A program made the translations under genes and the position numbers. From NCBI RefSeq assembly GCF_000019845.1, contig NC_010581.1, forward strand, positions 434,001-498,000: a DNA stretch of 64,000 nt, in the 5' to 3' direction. Each line of letters begins with the position of its first letter. Position 1 is the first letter of the stretch. This document shows positions 9,868 to 18,479 of the stretch, in pieces. The notes beneath the pieces are model-generated. The model did no database searches, was not told the origin of the DNA, and worked only from the letters and a program-made list of their open reading frames with translations. The DNA comes from Beijerinckia indica subsp. indica ATCC 9039. Its GTDB lineage: Bacteria > Pseudomonadota > Alphaproteobacteria > Rhizobiales > Beijerinckiaceae.

Positions 9868-9899
9868 GACCGTTCATCCTTTTGGGACGGTCTTTTTTT
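9868..9899 (+). terminator. Rho-independent terminator after the ku-ligD-ku genes
   Basis: GACCGT and ACGGTC form a short stem around a 13-base loop, followed by seven T. The position after the second ku and between convergent genes fits the end of the repair operon. The tail overlaps the last two bases of the Fic gene on the other strand. Confidence 0.75.
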
Positions 9900-10761
9900 A
9901 TTCAACGCCCTTGCTGGGGACATAGGCGAATTCGACACCGGCCTCGGGCTGAGGCTCAGGCAGGTCCGCTGTCCAGCCCACCACCATTTCCAAGGGGAGC
10001 TTGCAGAAAAACAGGTCGCCCACGATTCGGTTCATCGTCACCATGGTTGGAACGCCGGGATCGGCGGTGATGAGATAATAATCGTTCCAGTCGAAGCCTT
10101 CGCTTTCGAGAAGGGCGATGCCTTGCCGCAAAAGCTTGATGCGCGCCGGATCGCTGATTTCGAGGAAAAGCCTCCGCATGACGGTGAAATCGTCAAGTTC
10201 ATAGGCTGAGATTTCCGCCTGTTTCATGCCCTCGCGCGAGACCACGGAGAAATCGAACGTGTGGCCGCAAGCCTCAGCGAGTTGGCGCATGAACATGCGC
10301 AAGGTCGGTTCATTGCCGGCGCGGAAAGGGTGAAGCGTGCAAAGATCGGCCATGATCGCTGCCGCCTTGCCCGCGAAATCCTCGCGCGTCAGCGCGCGCC
10401 AGCTTTCGATGGGGGCGAGATTGGTCGCCATCTGATCGAGCGCGAGGGGAATGAAACGGCCGATCATGAATTCCCGGCCGCCTGGTGTTTCCATGCTGGA
10501 TTCGCGGGCAATCGTGCCATCGGACAAGGTCATTGGCTCGTCGCGCGTGTGGCCGGCCCATTCATAAACATCTTGGTAGAGATACGCGTGGATCGCCTTC
10601 AGATGGGCGCCGTCGAAACTGCCTTGAGGGCCGAAACCGGCCGCCAATTCCACGGCGCGCATGGCGACATGGCGGGTTTCCTGTCCGGCCAAGGCGGCAC
10701 GCGTCGTGAGGCCGAATTTATTCTTGAGCGTATCGCCATCGGCATAAATGTAATTGGGCAT
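9898..10761 (-). CDS. Fic/DOC-domain protein with altered active-site motif
   Basis: Fic family protein of 287 residues, related to the BepA/VbhT type of AMP-transferase. The Fic core spans about residues 50-165. The signature reads HPFRAGNEPTLR at residues 144-155. The usual form is HPFx(D/E)GNGRxxR, so the catalytic His144, Asn150 and last Arg155 are kept, but the metal-binding acidic residue is Ala148, and the Gly-Arg pair is Glu151-Pro152. Classical AMPylation may therefore be lost or changed. A C-terminal extension of about 120 residues has no recognised domain. A VbhA-like small gene lies 6 bases upstream, as in class I Fic toxin-antitoxin pairs. Function is uncertain. Confidence 0.8.
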   Translation of the reverse strand: MPNYIYADGDTLKNKFGLTTRAALAGQETRHVAMRAVELAAGFGPQGSFDGAHLKAIHAYLYQDVYEWAGHTRDEPMTLSDGTIARESSMETPGGREFMIGRFIPLALDQMATNLAPIESWRALTREDFAGKAAAIMADLCTLHPFRAGNEPTLRMFMRQLAEACGHTFDFSVVSREGMKQAEISAYELDDFTVMRRLFLEISDPARIKLLRQGIALLESEGFDWNDYYLITADPGVPTMVTMNRIVGDLFFCKLPLEMVVGWTADLPEPQPEAGVEFAYVPSKGVE

Positions 10762-10767
10762 GATCGA

Positions 10768-10998
10768 TCAGTTTTGCGGAAGGGCCAGGAATCGGGTGAT
10801 CATTTCCTTGGCACTGATTTCACCGCAAATATAGGCCTCGAACAGGGCATGACTGGCCGGATCGCGTTCTTGCCCGGCGAGTCTCACCTCGGTCGCGCCG
10901 ACGCGGACCTGTTCTTCGCGTTCCAAAATATCTTCTCGTTCCAAAGTGGCGGCCTCGCCGGAGGGGGCGGTTGCCACGGCGGCGGGTTTATGCTGCAT
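10768..10998 (-). CDS. VbhA-like antitoxin of the Fic pair, inhibitory motif degenerate
   Basis: Small protein of 76 residues just upstream of the Fic gene, same strand. Its C-terminal half (phrase YICGEISAKEMITRFL) matches the helix pattern of VbhA-type antitoxins. In VbhA the inhibitory helix has the form (S/T)xxxE(G/N). Here the matching stretch is EVRLAG (residues 37-42), so the Ser is Glu37 and the inhibitory Glu is Ala41. The ATG at 10998 has AGGAAGG 9 bases upstream and is better than a TTG at 11019. The assignment rests on gene order and the C-terminal pattern. Confidence 0.65.
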   Translation of the reverse strand: MQHKPAAVATAPSGEAATLEREDILEREEQVRVGATEVRLAGQERDPASHALFEAYICGEISAKEMITRFLALPQN

Positions 10999-11206
10999 GC
11001 TCTCTTGCCTTCCTCTCAAACAGGGGCAGGGCAGCGCGTCCTCCGAGGGAAGAAGCGCCGACGATCATCATTGAGCTGGATCTATGCATTTTTGTCGCCA
11101 GCTTTCTGAATGACTCCTTAAAATGGCTGTTTTTCGAGCGAAAAAAGGCCTTTTCTTCACAGCCTAACCGTGTGGATTGGGCCCATGATTGTTGAAGGGA
11201 TGGATC

Positions 11207-11824
11207 TTGCCGCGCACGCTGGAAGAAGAGGCCGAACATCACCGCGCCAAAATGGCCAAACGCAAGGCGGTGCAGGATGCCGAGGTGGCGAGCAAGCCGA
11301 TCCTCGAAAAAGGCCTGCTCATTGTTCATTCCGGTCCTGGCAAGGGGAAATCGACGGCCGCTTTCGGGCTCGTCCTGCGTGCTCTCGGCCATGGTTGGCC
11401 GATTGGCGTCGTGCAATTCATCAAGGGCGCCTGGGAGACGGGGGAGCGCCGGGCTCTTTCACGTTTCGAAGATCTCGTTTCCTGGCATACGATGGGGGAG
11501 GGGTTTACCTGGGAGACGCAGGATAAGGAACGCGACAAGGCCGCGGCTGGAGCGGCCTGGGAGAAAGCCCGCGAACTCATGGCGCGTCCGGACCTGCGGC
11601 TTCTCGTGCTCGATGAATTGAACATCGCTCTGCGCTATGACTATCTCGCGCTTGATGAAATCCTCTCTGTCCTGACCCATCGGCGGCCGGATCTGCATGT
11701 CGTTGTAACGGGGCGCAATGCCAAGCCGGATCTCATAGCCGCCGCCGATCTCGTGACCGAAATGGGGCTTGTCAAACATCCTTTTGCGGCGGGGGTTCGG
11801 GCTCAGGCCGGCATTGAGTTTTGA
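11207..11824 (+). CDS. cobO: Cob(I)yrinic acid a,c-diamide adenosyltransferase
   Basis: Transfers the adenosyl group of ATP to the cobalt of cob(I)yrinic acid diamide in cobalamin synthesis. CobO/BtuR family, 205 residues. The Walker-type motif HSGPGKGKST, the phrase VVQFIKGAWETGE and the phrase LDELNIALRYDYL are conserved. The TTG at 11207 is the best start: GAAGGGA ends 6 bases upstream and the encoded N-terminus matches the family. Another frame start at 11189 has no ribosome site. The cobQ gene follows after 24 bases. No cobalamin riboswitch signature was seen in the 200 bases before it. Confidence 0.93.
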   Translation: MPRTLEEEAEHHRAKMAKRKAVQDAEVASKPILEKGLLIVHSGPGKGKSTAAFGLVLRALGHGWPIGVVQFIKGAWETGERRALSRFEDLVSWHTMGEGFTWETQDKERDKAAAGAAWEKARELMARPDLRLLVLDELNIALRYDYLALDEILSVLTHRRPDLHVVVTGRNAKPDLIAAADLVTEMGLVKHPFAAGVRAQAGIEF

Positions 11825-11848
11825 TCAGGATGAGGCACGAAGACGATC

Positions 11849-13315
11849 ATGGCCAAAGCTTTGATGCTGCAGGGGACGGGCTCCGATGTCGGCAAGACGC
11901 TGATCGTCGCCGGGCTCTGTCGGGCCTATATGCGGCGCGGTCTCCGTGTGCGTCCTTTCAAGCCACAGAATATGTCGAACAATGCCGCCGTGACACTCGA
12001 TGGAGGAGAGATCGGCCGGGCTCAGGCGCTGCAGGCGCAAGCGTGTGGCGTACCGCCCTCGGTCCATATGAATCCGGTGCTTTTGAAGCCGCAGAGCGGC
12101 ACCGGCTCGCAGATCATTCTGCAAGGCCGCCTCAGCGGTCAGGCCGAGGCGCGCACCTATCAGGCGATGAAAAAGCACTGGCTCGCAATCGTGCTGGAGA
12201 GTTTTCAGCATTTGAAGGATGAAGCCGATCTCGTTCTGGTGGAAGGCGCCGGGAGCGCATCCGAAATCAATCTGCGGGCCAATGACATTGCCAATATGGG
12301 ATTTGCCCGTGCTGCTGATGTGCCGGTGATTGTCATCGGTGACATTGATCGCGGGGGTGTCATTGCCCAGATCGCGGGAACGAAATTGGTGATTACGCCG
12401 CAGGATGCGGAGATGGTCGTCGGGTTTCTCGTCAATCGGTTTCGGGGCGATCCGGATTTGTTCAAGGAAGGGATGCGCCAGATTGAGCATTTTTCCGGCT
12501 GGCGCGGGCTGGGCCTCATTCCCCATTGTCCCGCCGCGCGCGATCTGCCGGCCGAGGATGCCATGGCGCTTGGCCGTCATCTGAATGGGGAAAGGTCGGC
12601 GCATACAAAGTTCAAGATCGTTGTCCCGGTTTTGCCGGGCATTGCCAATTTCGATGACCTCGATCCTTTACGCATGGAGCGGGGCGTCGAACTGATCATG
12701 ATACGGCCGGGCACCTATCTGCCTGTCGAGGCCGATCTTGTTCTGCTCATCGGTTCCAAGACGACGATTGCCGATCTCGTAGCTTTTCGGGAGGCTGGTT
12801 GGGATGTGGATCTTGCCGCTTATGTGCGGCGCGGCGGCAAAGTTTTTGGTCTTTGCGGTGGCTATCAAATGCTGGGCGAAAATTTGCGCGATCCCTTGGG
12901 CTTGGAGGGGCCTCCGAGCGAGGTGCGCGGCCTTGGCTTGTTGGCTCTTGAAACAGTCTTCACACAGGAAAAAACATTGGTTGCTGTCGAGGGCGTGAGC
13001 CTGCCCGATGAAGTGCCCTTTACTGGCTTCGAAATGCATGTGGGCCATACATCAGGGGATGATTGCGCCCGGCCCTTTCTGCGTTTGACCGATGGCCGGC
13101 AGGATGGCGCGGTTTCAAAGGATGGGCGTATCGCCGGCTGTTATGTGCATGGCCTGTTTGGCATGGATACGCAGCGGCGCGCCTTCCTGGCGCGCTTTGG
13201 TGTCGCGGCTGGGGATTTCTCTTATCTGGAAAAGGTCGAGGCGGCGCTCGATGCCGTCGCAGATCATTTGGCCCAGCATATCGATCTCGACCATTTGCTT
13301 ACGCTAGCGCGATGA
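11849..13315 (+). CDS. cobQ: Adenosylcobyric acid synthase (glutamine-hydrolysing)
   Basis: Amidates four side chains of adenosylcobyrinic acid a,c-diamide using glutamine and ATP. 488 residues, normal for the family. The N-terminal dethiobiotin-synthetase-like domain starts with [13 protein letters not shown] and contains the phrase [12 protein letters not shown]. The C-terminal class I glutamine amidotransferase domain carries the nucleophile Cys in [11 protein letters not shown] and the catalytic-region phrase GCYVHGLFG. It follows cobO closely and overlaps the end of the convergent cbiB by 17 bases. Confidence 0.96.
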   Translation: MAKALMLQGTGSDVGKTLIVAGLCRAYMRRGLRVRPFKPQNMSNNAAVTLDGGEIGRAQALQAQACGVPPSVHMNPVLLKPQSGTGSQIILQGRLSGQAEARTYQAMKKHWLAIVLESFQHLKDEADLVLVEGAGSASEINLRANDIANMGFARAADVPVIVIGDIDRGGVIAQIAGTKLVITPQDAEMVVGFLVNRFRGDPDLFKEGMRQIEHFSGWRGLGLIPHCPAARDLPAEDAMALGRHLNGERSAHTKFKIVVPVLPGIANFDDLDPLRMERGVELIMIRPGTYLPVEADLVLLIGSKTTIADLVAFREAGWDVDLAAYVRRGGKVFGLCGGYQMLGENLRDPLGLEGPPSEVRGLGLLALETVFTQEKTLVAVEGVSLPDEVPFTGFEMHVGHTSGDDCARPFLRLTDGRQDGAVSKDGRIAGCYVHGLFGMDTQRRAFLARFGVAAGDFSYLEKVEAALDAVADHLAQHIDLDHLLTLAR

Positions 13316-14312
13316 CCAGGCAAAGGAGGGTGAGACCAGCGCCATTGAGGAAACAGGCCAGACGATAAAGCGTGAGTGCCCGGCCGAGATCGGTCTGTGT
13401 CATCGGTGCCATGCCATCGCCGATCCATTTATCCTCGATGATTGTGCCAGCATAGGCGCGGGGGCCACCGAGCCTGCGGCCGAGCGCGCCTGCCATGGCG
13501 GCTTCCGGCCAGCCGGCATTGGGAGAGGGATGGCCCCGTGCGTCGCGCCGCGTGATGGCGAAGGCCCGGCGGGCGGACAATTCCGGTGAGGTGTATGATA
13601 ACAATGCTGCCGCGCCGCAGAGCCAGAGCGCGGCGAGGCGCGCCGCCGGCCAATTGACGACATCATCCAATTTGGCTGCCGAGAAGCCGAAGGCTTCATG
13701 ACGCTCCGTGCGATGGCCAATCATGCTGTCGGCGGTATTGATCGTCTTGTAGAGGCAAAGGCCCGGCAACCCGCCGAGCGCCAGCCAGAACGCGGGCGCG
13801 ACGATCCCGTCAGAAAAATTCTCGGCAAGACTCTCCACCGCCGCGCGCAAAATACCGGCCTCGTCGAGCTGTGTGACATCACGTCCGACGATTCGCGCAA
13901 CCGCACTGCGCCCGGCCTCGATGCCCTCATTCGCCAAAGCGTCTCCCACGGCTTGAACATGGTCATGCAGACTGCGCTGCGCGAGAAGGCTCGACGCGCA
14001 CAATGCGAGGAGGGGAAAGCCGATGACGAAGGGCATCCCACCATGCAACAACAGGTCTTGCACGAATGAAGCGACAAGAAAGACAAAAAAGAGCAGGGCA
14101 GTGAGAATGAGAAAGCCTGCCAATCGACGGGTTGCGAAGGAATCGTGAAGGCGATTGAAATTCCGGTCGGTCCAGGCGATGAGGGAACCGATCCAGGTGA
14201 CCGGATGACCGATGGCCGCGAACAAGCGCGGCGGATAGCCGATCACGGCTTCGATCGCGAGGGCGAGTGGGGCGAGCAGCCAAGGATGAGAGAGAGAAGG
14301 GAACAGGGACAT
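13299..14312 (-). CDS. cbiB: Adenosylcobinamide-phosphate synthase, membrane protein
   Basis: CbiB family (called CobD in Pseudomonas denitrificans) joins adenosylcobyric acid to an aminopropanol phosphate. The 337-residue product has several membrane segments and the family phrases [19 protein letters not shown] near the N-terminus and [11 protein letters not shown] in the middle. The start at 14312 gives the usual N-terminus; the longer frame to 14450 adds low-quality residues that overlap the divergent gene. It is convergent with cobQ and divergent from the threonine-phosphate decarboxylase gene, which makes its aminopropanol substrate. Confidence 0.92.
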   Translation of the reverse strand: MSLFPSLSHPWLLAPLALAIEAVIGYPPRLFAAIGHPVTWIGSLIAWTDRNFNRLHDSFATRRLAGFLILTALLFFVFLVASFVQDLLLHGGMPFVIGFPLLALCASSLLAQRSLHDHVQAVGDALANEGIEAGRSAVARIVGRDVTQLDEAGILRAAVESLAENFSDGIVAPAFWLALGGLPGLCLYKTINTADSMIGHRTERHEAFGFSAAKLDDVVNWPAARLAALWLCGAAALLSYTSPELSARRAFAITRRDARGHPSPNAGWPEAAMAGALGRRLGGPRAYAGTIIEDKWIGDGMAPMTQTDLGRALTLYRLACFLNGAGLTLLCLVIALA

Positions 14313-14355
14313 CGAAACCGGGATACAACAGAACGGGCCAGCGGGCGCAAAAGTT

Positions 14356-15366
14356 TTGGCTGTTTGCGGCCATGGTGGCAATCTGGCGCTGGCGGCAGAA
14401 TTGTTCCCTGGCGCACCGCAGCCCTGGCTCGATCTTTCGACTGGTCTCAATCCCTTCGCCTATCCGTTCCAAATGCCCGATGAGCATTCGTTCACGCGCT
14501 TGCCCGACTTACCCGAAGCTCTGGAGGCTTGTGCCGCACGGGCCTATGAGGCTCCTCCCCCTATTCAGATCGTTGCCGCTCCTGGATCGCAGGCGCTGAT
14601 CCAGGCTTTGCCCAGGCTCCATCGCTTGGATGGCAAGCCGAGCCCCCGGATCGGTATTCTCGGGATGACCTATGCCGAGCATGCCTTGAACTGGCGGGCG
14701 GTTGGAGCGCGGGTGCAGGAGGATATGGACTTGGATGCCCTCGCGACAATGGATGTCGCGATCGTCGTCAATCCGAATAATCCTGACGGTCGTCTCCTGC
14801 CTCCAGCCGCTCTGCTCGACTTGGCCGCGCGTCTTTCCAAGCATGGCGGTTTGCTGATTGTCGACGAGGCGTTCATGGATTTCGAGGCGCCAGAGACGCA
14901 TTTTGTGCCTGTCATGCCAGAAAATGGTGTTCTCGTTCTGCGCTCTTTCGGCAAGGCCTATGGACTGGGCGGTCTGCGGCTTGGTTTCGCGTTGACCGGC
15001 CCCAAATTGGCGGCGGATTTACGGGCCTGGTTTGGACCTTGGGCTGTCTCGGGGCCTGCGATTGCCATCGGGCGACAGGCCTTGGGGGATTCTCTTTGGC
15101 TCGTCGAGGCGCGCAAACGGCTTGAGACGATGGGGACGGCCTTGGATCGTCTGCTATGTGAGGCCGGTTTTGCGGTTTTGGGGGGAACGAGACTTTATCG
15201 TCTCGTCACGCATGAAAAGGCTGCGGCCTGGTTCGCCCGGCTCGGCGAGGCTGGCATATTCGTCCGGCGTTTCGCCGAGCGCCCGCTATGGCTGCGTTTC
15301 GGTATTCCAGGCGATGCACCGGCTTTGTCGCGTCTTGCCGAGGCTTTGAAAGTGGGGATAAGATGA
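14356..15366 (+). CDS. cobC: Threonine-phosphate decarboxylase (CobC/CobD type)
   Basis: PLP enzyme of aminotransferase class I/II fold that decarboxylates threonine phosphate to the aminopropanol phosphate used by CbiB. 336 residues. Seen: the N-terminal phrase HGGNLALAAELFPGAPQPW, the LDLSTGLNP motif, and the Schiff-base lysine in RSFGKAYGLGGLR. The start is not settled: TTG at 14356 is the first in-frame start codon after the upstream stop, and no clear ribosome site precedes it. Divergent from cbiB with only 43 bases between the two starts, so both share a control region. Confidence 0.88.
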   Translation: MAVCGHGGNLALAAELFPGAPQPWLDLSTGLNPFAYPFQMPDEHSFTRLPDLPEALEACAARAYEAPPPIQIVAAPGSQALIQALPRLHRLDGKPSPRIGILGMTYAEHALNWRAVGARVQEDMDLDALATMDVAIVVNPNNPDGRLLPPAALLDLAARLSKHGGLLIVDEAFMDFEAPETHFVPVMPENGVLVLRSFGKAYGLGGLRLGFALTGPKLAADLRAWFGPWAVSGPAIAIGRQALGDSLWLVEARKRLETMGTALDRLLCEAGFAVLGGTRLYRLVTHEKAAAWFARLGEAGIFVRRFAERPLWLRFGIPGDAPALSRLAEALKVGIR

Positions 15367-15408
15367 CGACCATGCCTGCCTAAGTAATAAAGCGCAGGAG
15401 GTAGCTTT

Positions 15409-15425
15409 TTTATAATAATTCTAAT
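15409..15425. promoter_or_regulatory. Candidate iron control element (Irr box) before the iron locus
   Basis: The sequence TTTATAATAATTCTAAT matches the rhizobial iron control element TTTAGAA-N3-TTCTAAA at 12 of 14 defined positions. It lies about 280 bases before an iron-uptake gene set, where control by Irr or RirA would be expected. The consensus is recalled, and AT-rich sites match it easily, so this is tentative. Confidence 0.4.
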
Positions 15426-15613
15426 TAAAAAGATTGATCTCATGCAGAAAAGTGCAGCAAGGATGATTCAGTTCTTGCTATAGTGTCCCAGCGATTCACG
15501 CTGTTTGTTCCAAGTAACGAAGCTAATGCTGATGCTGCGCTATCGGGCCTGTTGCCCTTGGACAGAAGGGCGCTTTATCTCAAAGGCTGCGAAGAGCCGC
15601 TTTTGATTTCTTT

Positions 15614-15652
15614 CCTGAATTTTCATTTTTTCATGGTTAACGAAAATTCAGG
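15614..15652. repeat. Perfect inverted repeat in the leader of the P19-like gene
   Basis: CCTGAATTTTC and GAAAATTCAGG form an 11-bp perfect stem around 17 bases. It ends about 40 bases before the ribosome site of the P19-like gene. It could be a repressor-binding palindrome or an RNA stem; no T-run follows. The rest of the 15367-15703 interval holds only a short frame that I do not accept as a gene. Confidence 0.55.
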
Positions 15653-15703
15653 AGCGGTCCATCGGTCATTCTCCATGACCGATGATGTTTTATGGAGACG
15701 ATG

Positions 15704-16255
15704 ATGCGGCCGAACTGGAGACGAAGCGCGGGATTTTTATGGGTTCTTCTGGCGCTGACGTCGACAAATGTCCTTGCGAAGGAATATCCAGTCGGACAGC
15801 CGCAGCAGCGCGAAGGCATGGAACTCGCCGCCGTCTATTTGCAGCCGATCGAAATGGATCCGCCGAATATGATGGCACCCGCCAAGGAGAGCGACATTCA
15901 TCTCGAAGCCGATATCAAGGCTGCGAAGGACAATCGTAACGGCTTTGCAGAAGGCGATTGGATTCCTTATCTCGCGGTCGATTATGAAGTGATCAAGCTC
16001 GACGACAAGCAGACGAAGAAGGGCGTCTTCATGCCCATGGTGGCCAATGACGGCCCGCATTATGGCGATAATGTCAAGCTGATGGGGCCGGGCAAATATC
16101 GGCTCGTCCTGCATATTGCGCCGCCCGGTGGCGAGGGCCACGAACATTTTGGCCGTCATGTCGACAAGGAAACGGGTGTCGGAGACTGGTTCAAACCTTT
16201 CTCCGTTGAATATGATTTCACTTATGCCGGCATCGGCAAAAAGGGTGGATATTGA
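15704..16255 (+). CDS. ftrA: Periplasmic P19/FtrA-type high-affinity iron-uptake protein
   Basis: P19/Tp34-family protein that binds iron or copper in the periplasm and acts in ferrous or acid-ferric iron uptake. 183 residues with a signal peptide (basic start, hydrophobic core to about residue 25, cleavage near LAKEYP). Family features: GMELAAVYLQPIEMDPP with the metal-binding Met/Glu, a histidine in IHLEADI, and the late His-rich phrase GEGHEHFGRH. GGAG lies 6 bases before ATG 15704; ATGs at 15692 and 15701 are possible. The cupredoxin gene follows after one base. Equivalent to FtrA of Brucella or FetP of E. coli. Confidence 0.88.
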   Translation: MRPNWRRSAGFLWVLLALTSTNVLAKEYPVGQPQQREGMELAAVYLQPIEMDPPNMMAPAKESDIHLEADIKAAKDNRNGFAEGDWIPYLAVDYEVIKLDDKQTKKGVFMPMVANDGPHYGDNVKLMGPGKYRLVLHIAPPGGEGHEHFGRHVDKETGVGDWFKPFSVEYDFTYAGIGKKGGY

Positions 16256-16256
16256 C

Positions 16257-16607
16257 GTGTTCAAGCGAGGGTTTGGTTGCCATCTTCTCGCGCTGATCAT
16301 GATGGTTGCGAGCAATAGTGCGGGGTTTGCCCTTGCCGAGGATACGCCGACTTTCTTGATCGAATTCAACGACGGGAAGGTGAATCCCCTCCGTCTTGAG
16401 GTTCCGGCCAATCAGCGCTTCAGGATCGAATTGAAGAATTCCGGCGTGACACCGGCGGAATTCGAAAGCACCGAATTGCGGAAGGAAAAAGTCCTGGCGC
16501 CAGGCTCCGTCTCGGTTCTGGTGATTCATACGCTTGATCCGGGGGAATATCCCTTCTTTGACGATTTTCATCCCGAGGCGCCCAAGGCGGTGCTGGTGGC
16601 CAAATAG
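16257..16607 (+). CDS. ftrB: Periplasmic cupredoxin-like protein, FtrB type
   Basis: Small secreted cupredoxin-domain protein, 116 residues, thought in ftr systems to oxidise ferrous iron or hand it on. Signal peptide: basic MFKRG, a hydrophobic core and the cleavage phrase GFALAEDTP. The mature part has the beta-rich cupredoxin pattern with PANQRFRIELKNSG and HTLDPGEYPFFDDFHPE, holding the candidate His and Met-like ligands; the usual loop Cys is absent. GTG at 16257 is one base after the ftrA stop, with AAGGGTGG 8 bases before it. Upstream frame residues are shadows of ftrA. Confidence 0.8.
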   Translation: MFKRGFGCHLLALIMMVASNSAGFALAEDTPTFLIEFNDGKVNPLRLEVPANQRFRIELKNSGVTPAEFESTELRKEKVLAPGSVSVLVIHTLDPGEYPFFDDFHPEAPKAVLVAK

Positions 16608-16829
16608 AGCGATTTTGGGAGAAGGAGGGCTCCGCTTCTTCTTGCGGCAAAAGGACGCTCTGTTCACGAAAACGACATACTGCCCTCTTCCGTAAGGAGG
16701 CTCGTCTCCAACATAGAAGAGGTTCGTGCCGAAAGGCTGGTCTGCCCTTTGCTCTTCGACGGGAAAGAAACGATCGAACCCGTGGCTGGCATAGGCCGGA
16801 GCAACGGATTTCCATCCCGCGGCGCGCAT
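16605..16829 (-). pseudogene. Possible remnant of an unidentified gene
   Basis: On the minus strand a frame of about 75 codons reads like true protein (phrases GWKSVAPAYASHGFDRFFPVE and LFYVGDEPPYGRGQYVVF in pieces) with codon use like the neighbours. It starts exactly where a partial copy of the dispersed repeat begins, and toward its 3' end it runs into ftrB on the other strand. I do not recognise the family. A gene broken by the repeat is the simplest reading; chance coding quality cannot be excluded. Confidence 0.3.
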
Positions 16830-16875
16830 ACGGTTTAAAAAGCGACGTATCGGGTCTCTGTGATACCCGATACCA
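16829..16875 (+). repeat. Dispersed repeat, partial copy D (short-hairpin half)
   Basis: TTTAAAAAGCG followed by a hairpin TATCGGGT/ACCCGATA and a near-end TACCA. It matches the right half of copy B, with compensating changes in the stem: both arms differ from copy B yet still pair. The left half with the long hairpin is missing. It lies in the gap between ftrB and ftrD where a permease gene would be expected. Confidence 0.7.
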
Positions 16876-16880
16876 GGGCG

Positions 16881-16903
16881 CCAAAAGTGGATGCCACTTT
16901 TGG
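16881..16903. repeat. Palindrome of the CCAAAAGTGG family
   Basis: CCAAAAGTGG and CCACTTTTGG pair perfectly over 10 bp around ATG. Related palindromes lie at 28543-28582, 46109-46154, 46916-46961 and 47163-47186. Similar short palindromes are common between genes in Hyphomicrobiales. Confidence 0.75.
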
Positions 16904-17024
16904 GTCAATGTGGTGCTTTTATAAAGACTTACGGCATCGTCCCGGTTTTGTGAGCGATGCTGTCACCAAGAAGAGACCTTGGTCGAACCAGACATCCGAT
17001 CAAGCAGACTTGAATGGGACCATC

Positions 17025-18479
17025 ATGGCGGCGTCTTTGAGTTCAGTTGGATCGGGTGAGCGGCGGGATGAGTCCACCCTCTCGCCCAGCATGCCTCCCC
17101 TGGTCCGGCAAAGCTTCGCGCATGGTCTTGGCGAATGGCTGCGGCGCCACCAGCGGATGATTCAAACCACGCAATGGGGTGTGGTTCTTGTCTATCTCGT
17201 CCTCGTTGCCGTCCCGGCCTTTTTGCCTTTGCCGGATCGCACCGCTCATGTCTGGAACAATCTGACCGTCTTCGCTCAATTCGCTTTCTGGGGTCTGTGG
17301 TGGCCCTTCGTTCTCCTCAGCATGGTGCTTGTCGGGCGCACCTGGTGCGGCGTCTTTTGTCCCGAGGGCGCCCTGACGGAAGCTGTGAGCCGGGTCGGTC
17401 TCGGCCTTTCCGTGCCGCGCTGGATCAAATGGAAAGGCTGGCCATTCGTCGCCTTCGTTTGCACCACTGTCTATGGCCAGATGCTCAGCATCTACCAATA
17501 TCCCATGCCCGTATTGCTCATTCTCGGAGGCTCGACGGCTGGAGCCATGGCGGTTGGCGCTCTTTACGGCCGCAATAAACGGGTTTGGTGCCGCTATCTC
17601 TGTCCCGTCAATGGTGTGTTCGGCCTCCTCGCCAAACTGGCTCCGGTCCATTTCAAGGTCGATCAGGATGCCTGGGCGGACTCGCAGAAAAATGGCGATG
17701 CCGGCATTCGGGCTTTGAATTGCGCTCCCCTTGTCCCGATCCGCACCATGCGGGGCGCTGCCGATTGTCATATGTGTGGCCGCTGCAGTGATTTTCGTGG
17801 CGCCGTTTCCTACAGTCTGCGTTCGCCGGCGGAGGAAATTGTCGATGTCGCGGGCCAGACCGCCAAACCTTGGGAGACGATGCTGATCGTCTTCGGCCTG
17901 ATGGGGGTCGCTGTTGGCGCCTTCCACTGGACCGCGAGCCCCTGGTATGTCGACATGAAGGAAGCCGTGGCGACCTGGCTGATCGATCATTCGATCCTCT
18001 GGCCGTTGCAGATCGAGCCTCCGTGGTGGATTCTCACGCATTATCCCGATCTCAACGACAGCATGACCCTGCTCGATGGGGCGGTGCTGCTCTTTTATAT
18101 ATTCGCCACCGCCTTGGTGCTCGGCGGTGCGATTTCACTCTGCCTCGCGGTCGGAACGCTCTGTCTTGGGGGCTGGTCCTCGGCGCGCTTCCATCATCTT
18201 GCCCAAAGCCTGGTCCCCATGGCAGGTTGCGGTGTTTTTCTCGGTCTCAGCGCCACGACCGTGACTTTGCTCAAGGCCGAGGGCATCACCATTGCCTCTC
18301 TCTCGCTGTTGCGAGGCGGTCTGTTGCTTGGGGCCTTCCTTTGGGTTGTCTGGCTGGCCTTTGCGATCAGCGGCCGTGAAACGGGCCACATAATTCGCCG
18401 CATGGGCGCGACCCTCGCGCTGGCCGGCGCGGCGGGCGTCGGTGTCGCGAGCTGGGTCGTGATGTTCTGGATCTGGTAA
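17025..18479 (+). CDS. ftrD: Membrane polyferredoxin of the iron-uptake locus, FtrD type
   Basis: Integral membrane iron-sulfur protein, 484 residues, related to the NapH/CcoG group. The NapH-like part has membrane helices from about residue 45 and the cluster motifs CGVFCP, CRYLCPVNG and the split DCHMCGRCSDF, with a further Cys at RALNCAPLV. The C-terminal part adds several more helices. In Brucella, FtrD is thought to supply electrons to the FtrAB-FtrC iron system. Start at ATG 17025; upstream frame sequence is noncoding. Notably the FTR1-type permease that normally sits between FtrB and FtrD is absent, and 417 bases with a partial repeat take its place. Confidence 0.82.
   Translation: MAASLSSVGSGERRDESTLSPSMPPLVRQSFAHGLGEWLRRHQRMIQTTQWGVVLVYLVLVAVPAFLPLPDRTAHVWNNLTVFAQFAFWGLWWPFVLLSMVLVGRTWCGVFCPEGALTEAVSRVGLGLSVPRWIKWKGWPFVAFVCTTVYGQMLSIYQYPMPVLLILGGSTAGAMAVGALYGRNKRVWCRYLCPVNGVFGLLAKLAPVHFKVDQDAWADSQKNGDAGIRALNCAPLVPIRTMRGAADCHMCGRCSDFRGAVSYSLRSPAEEIVDVAGQTAKPWETMLIVFGLMGVAVGAFHWTASPWYVDMKEAVATWLIDHSILWPLQIEPPWWILTHYPDLNDSMTLLDGAVLLFYIFATALVLGGAISLCLAVGTLCLGGWSSARFHHLAQSLVPMAGCGVFLGLSATTVTLLKAEGITIASLSLLRGGLLLGAFLWVVWLAFAISGRETGHIIRRMGATLALAGAAGVGVASWVVMFWIW

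Noticed and set aside
11020..11206. Cobalamin riboswitch before cobO
   Set aside because: I looked for the B12-box type pattern and found none in this short stretch.
13698..14069. 123-codon plus-strand frame inside cbiB
   Set aside because: Shadow of cbiB on the opposite strand; the minus strand has clear CbiB phrases.
15483..15704. 73-codon frame before the P19-like gene
   Set aside because: It runs across an inverted repeat and ends in the start of the next gene; no ribosome site and no family phrase.
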